Source: Lachnospiraceae bacterium (GTDB lineage: Bacteria; Bacillota; Clostridia; Lachnospirales; Lachnospiraceae). From it: a stretch of 64,000 bases of DNA. Made by a program: the position numbers and the translations under genes. How positions within the stretch are numbered: the first letter of the stretch is position 1; every line of letters begins with the position of its first letter. The notes under the pieces were generated by a model. The model was given only the letters and a program-made list of their open reading frames with translations, had not been told where the DNA came from and did no database searches. The stretch lies in contig JAGCUO010000002.1 in assembly GCA_017962825.1 (NCBI GenBank), positions 1 through 64,000 on the forward strand. Reading direction: 5' to 3'. Shown in pieces: positions 61,387-64,000 of this stretch.

Positions 61387-62835
61387 ATGAAGATATTGAA
61401 GACAATTAAAATTTTTATATGTACCATACTTGCACTTATTCTTGCACTGAGGGTTGCAGTGCCTGCCGGAACCGATAAGGTTCATGCAAAGGGCGCAGAA
61501 TCTGCCATAGCATGGGGAATCGATGTATCCGCATGGCAGGGAGATATTGACTGGAATGCTGTTAAGGCAAGCGGAGTTCAGTTCGCATTTATCAAATGCG
61601 GCGGAACCATTTACGGATTTGATGATAAATTTGCCCAGAATATGGCCGGAGCACAGGCTGCCGGTATCAAGACGGGCGTATATATATATTCATACGCATC
61701 CAACGTTAACGACGGAATAATCGAGGCACAGTGGATCATCAATGCCATTGCACCTTACATCGTAAATATGCCCGTTGTACTCGATCTTGAAAACTACAGA
61801 CAGAAGGCTCTCGATCCTCTTACCAATGCCATGATCTGTCAGGTCTTCTGTCAGACTGTTGAAGCTGCGGGTTATTATCCCATGGTCTATTCCAGTAAGA
61901 GTATGCTCACTTCTACCATAGGACCTTTCGCATATGATAAGTGGGTGGCTCAGTGGTACAACACCTGTACCTATGAAGGAGCTGCGTTCTGGCAGGCTAC
62001 CGACAGCGGATCCATCCCCGGTATCAGAGGTCATGTAGATATCGATTATCAGTTTAAAGACCTTTCACAGTATCTTGTTCCAAACGGTTTCATCTCAAGG
62101 GACGGTTTTACATATTACTATGTTAATTACAGAAGACAGTCCAATACATTTGCGAATGTAAACGGCGGAATGTATTATCTGGATCCCTTCGGACATCTTA
62201 TTGCAGGAGCACTTTATCCCGTAGGCGATTTCGTGTACTACTTTGATCCTACCGGACTTATGCAGGTCGGATTTGTAGCTCTCGGAGACGGTATGAGATT
62301 CTTCGATGAGAACGGACACATGGTTGTCGGCTGGGCAGACGTTCAGGGATTTAAGTATTTCTTTGATGTGAACGGTATTATGCAGACAGGATTTATCTCC
62401 GACGGAATAAACACCTACTACATGGCGGAGACCGGAGCAATGCAGACCGGACTCTTCAATGTGGGTGCGGCAACTTATTATGCCGATGCAGCGGGACATA
62501 TCCTGACAGGTATGCAGAATATCGGAGGTGCAACATATTACTTCGATCCCCTTACCGGCGGTCAGATGAGCCGTGGATTCGTATTTGACGGAATCAATAC
62601 ATATTTCTTCGGACCCGACGGAACCCTTCAGAAGGGATTGTTCTCAGACGGAAAATCAATTTATTATTCAGATATTAACGGTAAACTTCAGACGGGACTT
62701 GTTACTGTGGACGGACTGAGTTTCTACTTCGATCCTCTTCAGGGCGGCGCTCTTATGGTAGGCGGCACCGCAACTGATGCTCTCGGTCATGTGTACGTAT
62801 CTGATGCAACAGGTCTTGCAATGATGATACAGTAA
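61387..62835 (+). CDS. GH25 lysozyme-like hydrolase with wall-binding repeats
   Basis: A 482-residue secreted protein. Signal peptide 1-37 (ICTILALILALRVAVPAG). Residues about 42-220 are a GH25 muramidase: GIDVSAWQGDIDWNAVK (catalytic Asp), FAFIKCGGTIYG, MPVVLDLEN (catalytic Asp/Glu) and DKWVAQWYN. Residues about 235-482 are 10 or so glucan/choline-binding-type repeats (GMYYLDPFGHLIAGALYPVG, YYFDPTGLMQVGFVAL). It probably cleaves peptidoglycan at the cell surface. It is the gene after livF. Confidence 0.9.
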   Translation: MKILKTIKIFICTILALILALRVAVPAGTDKVHAKGAESAIAWGIDVSAWQGDIDWNAVKASGVQFAFIKCGGTIYGFDDKFAQNMAGAQAAGIKTGVYIYSYASNVNDGIIEAQWIINAIAPYIVNMPVVLDLENYRQKALDPLTNAMICQVFCQTVEAAGYYPMVYSSKSMLTSTIGPFAYDKWVAQWYNTCTYEGAAFWQATDSGSIPGIRGHVDIDYQFKDLSQYLVPNGFISRDGFTYYYVNYRRQSNTFANVNGGMYYLDPFGHLIAGALYPVGDFVYYFDPTGLMQVGFVALGDGMRFFDENGHMVVGWADVQGFKYFFDVNGIMQTGFISDGINTYYMAETGAMQTGLFNVGAATYYADAAGHILTGMQNIGGATYYFDPLTGGQMSRGFVFDGINTYFFGPDGTLQKGLFSDGKSIYYSDINGKLQTGLVTVDGLSFYFDPLQGGALMVGGTATDALGHVYVSDATGLAMMIQ

Positions 62836-62836
62836 G

Positions 62837-64000
62837 ATGAATGACAAATCTGTCAAAAAAAGAAAACAATCCGTAGTCAGGATACTTATCGTATCCTTTA
62901 TATGCGTTTGCAGTGTCCTTTATTCCTGGAACCTGCTGGTCGGACTGGGAAAGGACAAGGGTGCGACACATATCCTGAACTACGGCTGGGATCTGAAATA
63001 CAACTCTCAGTCGTATTCCGGAGTTGATCTCAGATCGTTTTATTTTGACAGTATAAAGAGGGGAGATACCGTAGAACTTACATGTACTCTTCCCCAGAAC
63101 ATACCTTTCAGCAGTGAACTGCTGATTCCCATTCACTATTATGATGTTCATGCATTTCTAAACGGTGAAATACTCTTTGAAGCCGATACGGACAGATATG
63201 AAAGAGGCCAGGGGCTCGGGAGCGGCTTTTATACCATAGAGCTGCCTTCCGCATCCGGCGGAAAGGTTCTCAAGCTGGTTTTCAGAGCGGGCGAGGATAA
63301 TGCGTATTCTTCGCTTGGCAGTCCAGAGATCTGGAGAGCTGCAACGTTTTATCAGGACTATGCTGCGGTAAAGGCTTTATACATCGCTCTTTCTTTCTTT
63401 TTCATAGTGGTCGGAATGGCAATGATCATTATGGCTCTTGCTCAGGAATTCAGGGGCACTTTTGCTTTTGCGGATTCGGTAAGATTCTGTTCCCTGGCGC
63501 TTCTTGCCATGGTATTCGGAATATGGGTTTTTACCGGTATGAACCTCACTGAGGTTTTTACTAGTGACATTATCAGCAAGGTTGAAGTAAATTATCTCGC
63601 ATTCTTTTTTATCCCTATATTTTTTATAGGCTTTCATTTTGAAAGCGGAAGATTCAAGGACGAAAAGGGAGTCAGACAGGCAAGGAGGAGAAATATTCTC
63701 TTCGGTATAGTGTGGCTTGTGGGACTTATCTATATAGCTATCGTACTTTACAGACACTGGGTATTGGGTGAAAGTATCAGGGCTTATCTTCTGATAGCGC
63801 ATATTTATGACACGTTTGTCATTTTGCTCCTGGTGTTTATCAGGATCTATGATCTGTGCAGGAAGCAAAACAATAATCAGATCTCTTCATATGCTACGAT
63901 CATGACCGGTTTAGCCGCTCTGACCGACATTATCAGATATAATTATTTCTCACGTTTCTCCCCGAGAGGAAGTGCGGGATTTACCATAAGCGTAACCTGT
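62837..64000 (+). CDS. 7TM-DISM-like membrane sensor, 3' end beyond window
   Basis: An open frame of 388 codons to the last base. It starts MNDKSVKKRKQSVV, with a membrane helix at about 14-35, an extracytoplasmic beta-rich domain (about 50-175; IKRGDTVELTCTLPQN, VHAFLNGEILFEADTDRYE) and then a run of seven hydrophobic helices from about 180 on. This is the 7TMR-DISM extracellular-plus-7TM layout; the output domain (often GGDEF or kinase) is outside the window. It begins 1 base after the lysozyme stop, so the two share a message. Confidence 0.75.
   Translation, partial: MNDKSVKKRKQSVVRILIVSFICVCSVLYSWNLLVGLGKDKGATHILNYGWDLKYNSQSYSGVDLRSFYFDSIKRGDTVELTCTLPQNIPFSSELLIPIHYYDVHAFLNGEILFEADTDRYERGQGLGSGFYTIELPSASGGKVLKLVFRAGEDNAYSSLGSPEIWRAATFYQDYAAVKALYIALSFFFIVVGMAMIIMALAQEFRGTFAFADSVRFCSLALLAMVFGIWVFTGMNLTEVFTSDIISKVEVNYLAFFFIPIFFIGFHFESGRFKDEKGVRQARRRNILFGIVWLVGLIYIAIVLYRHWVLGESIRAYLLIAHIYDTFVILLLVFIRIYDLCRKQNNNQISSYATIMTGLAALTDIIRYNYFSRFSPRGSAGFTISVTC

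Noticed and set aside
1..64000. tRNA, rRNA, CRISPR, phage or IS elements
   Set aside because: No tRNA T-loop/anticodon set, no direct-repeat array, no transposase or integrase was seen.

Overview
The window looks like chromosomal DNA from an anaerobic clostridium of the Lachnospiraceae (Butyrivibrio or Pseudobutyrivibrio type). The reasons are moderate A+T content, strong AGGAGG-type ribosome sites, TTGACA/TATAAT promoters, a tryptophan T-box, a ThiW-type thiazole uptake protein, GH27 and PfkB sugar genes, and many Clostridia-specific small families (CD3324, DUF1062, DUF1848, DUF3737). The genus is inference; no rRNA or tRNA was seen. Almost every gene is on the + strand; only the lipase at 8637-10268 is on the - strand.

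Layout. 1-3960: accessory genes (end of a DUF1848 protein, a truncated acetyltransferase, a WYL regulator with a DinB-like protein, an AraC/GyrI regulator). 4019-8632: thiamine operon thiWMEDC behind a TPP riboswitch and terminator, with a second structured RNA-like leader before thiW. 8637-10268: membrane-anchored lipase. 10366-18173: genes resembling antibiotic or stress-response functions. These are GNAT-RsgA and APH-GNAT fusions behind a leader peptide and terminator, then pepT, a MATE exporter, and a small regulator/methyltransferase group behind a second leader peptide (MRIRVVMAQ). 18398-24172: a hybrid histidine kinase split by an in-frame TAG, then an alpha-galactosidase/PfkB operon. 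24224-28699: a 25-bp palindrome and two paralogous transglutaminase-like lipoproteins flanking a P-loop kinase-GNAT fusion that has a third leader peptide and attenuator. 28740-37830: T-box-controlled trpB2, editing hydrolase, MBL hydrolase, an iron alcohol dehydrogenase cut by a second in-frame TAG, DUF3737, an Fe-S aldo/keto reductase, and a MerR-methyltransferase fusion.

37924-49818 is the most unusual block. Eleven tightly packed or overlapping genes encode a CarS-like CDP-lipid synthase, phosphatidylserine synthase and decarboxylase, a UbiA prenyltransferase, two rifampin-phosphotransferase-like ATP-grasp/His-swivel enzymes, an acetyltransferase, an AMP-forming ligase, an esterase, and a LytTR/DUF3021 regulatory pair. 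I read it as a lipid-head-group synthesis and modification operon of undescribed product.

49912-64000 holds an ABC exporter, a NUDIX hydrolase, two polytopic membrane proteins, DegV, a complete branched-chain amino-acid ABC importer (livJHMGF) with a promoter-proximal hairpin, a GH25 lysozyme with wall-binding repeats, and the start of a 7TM sensor that runs off the right edge. All family names rest on motif recognition by eye; no database search was run.
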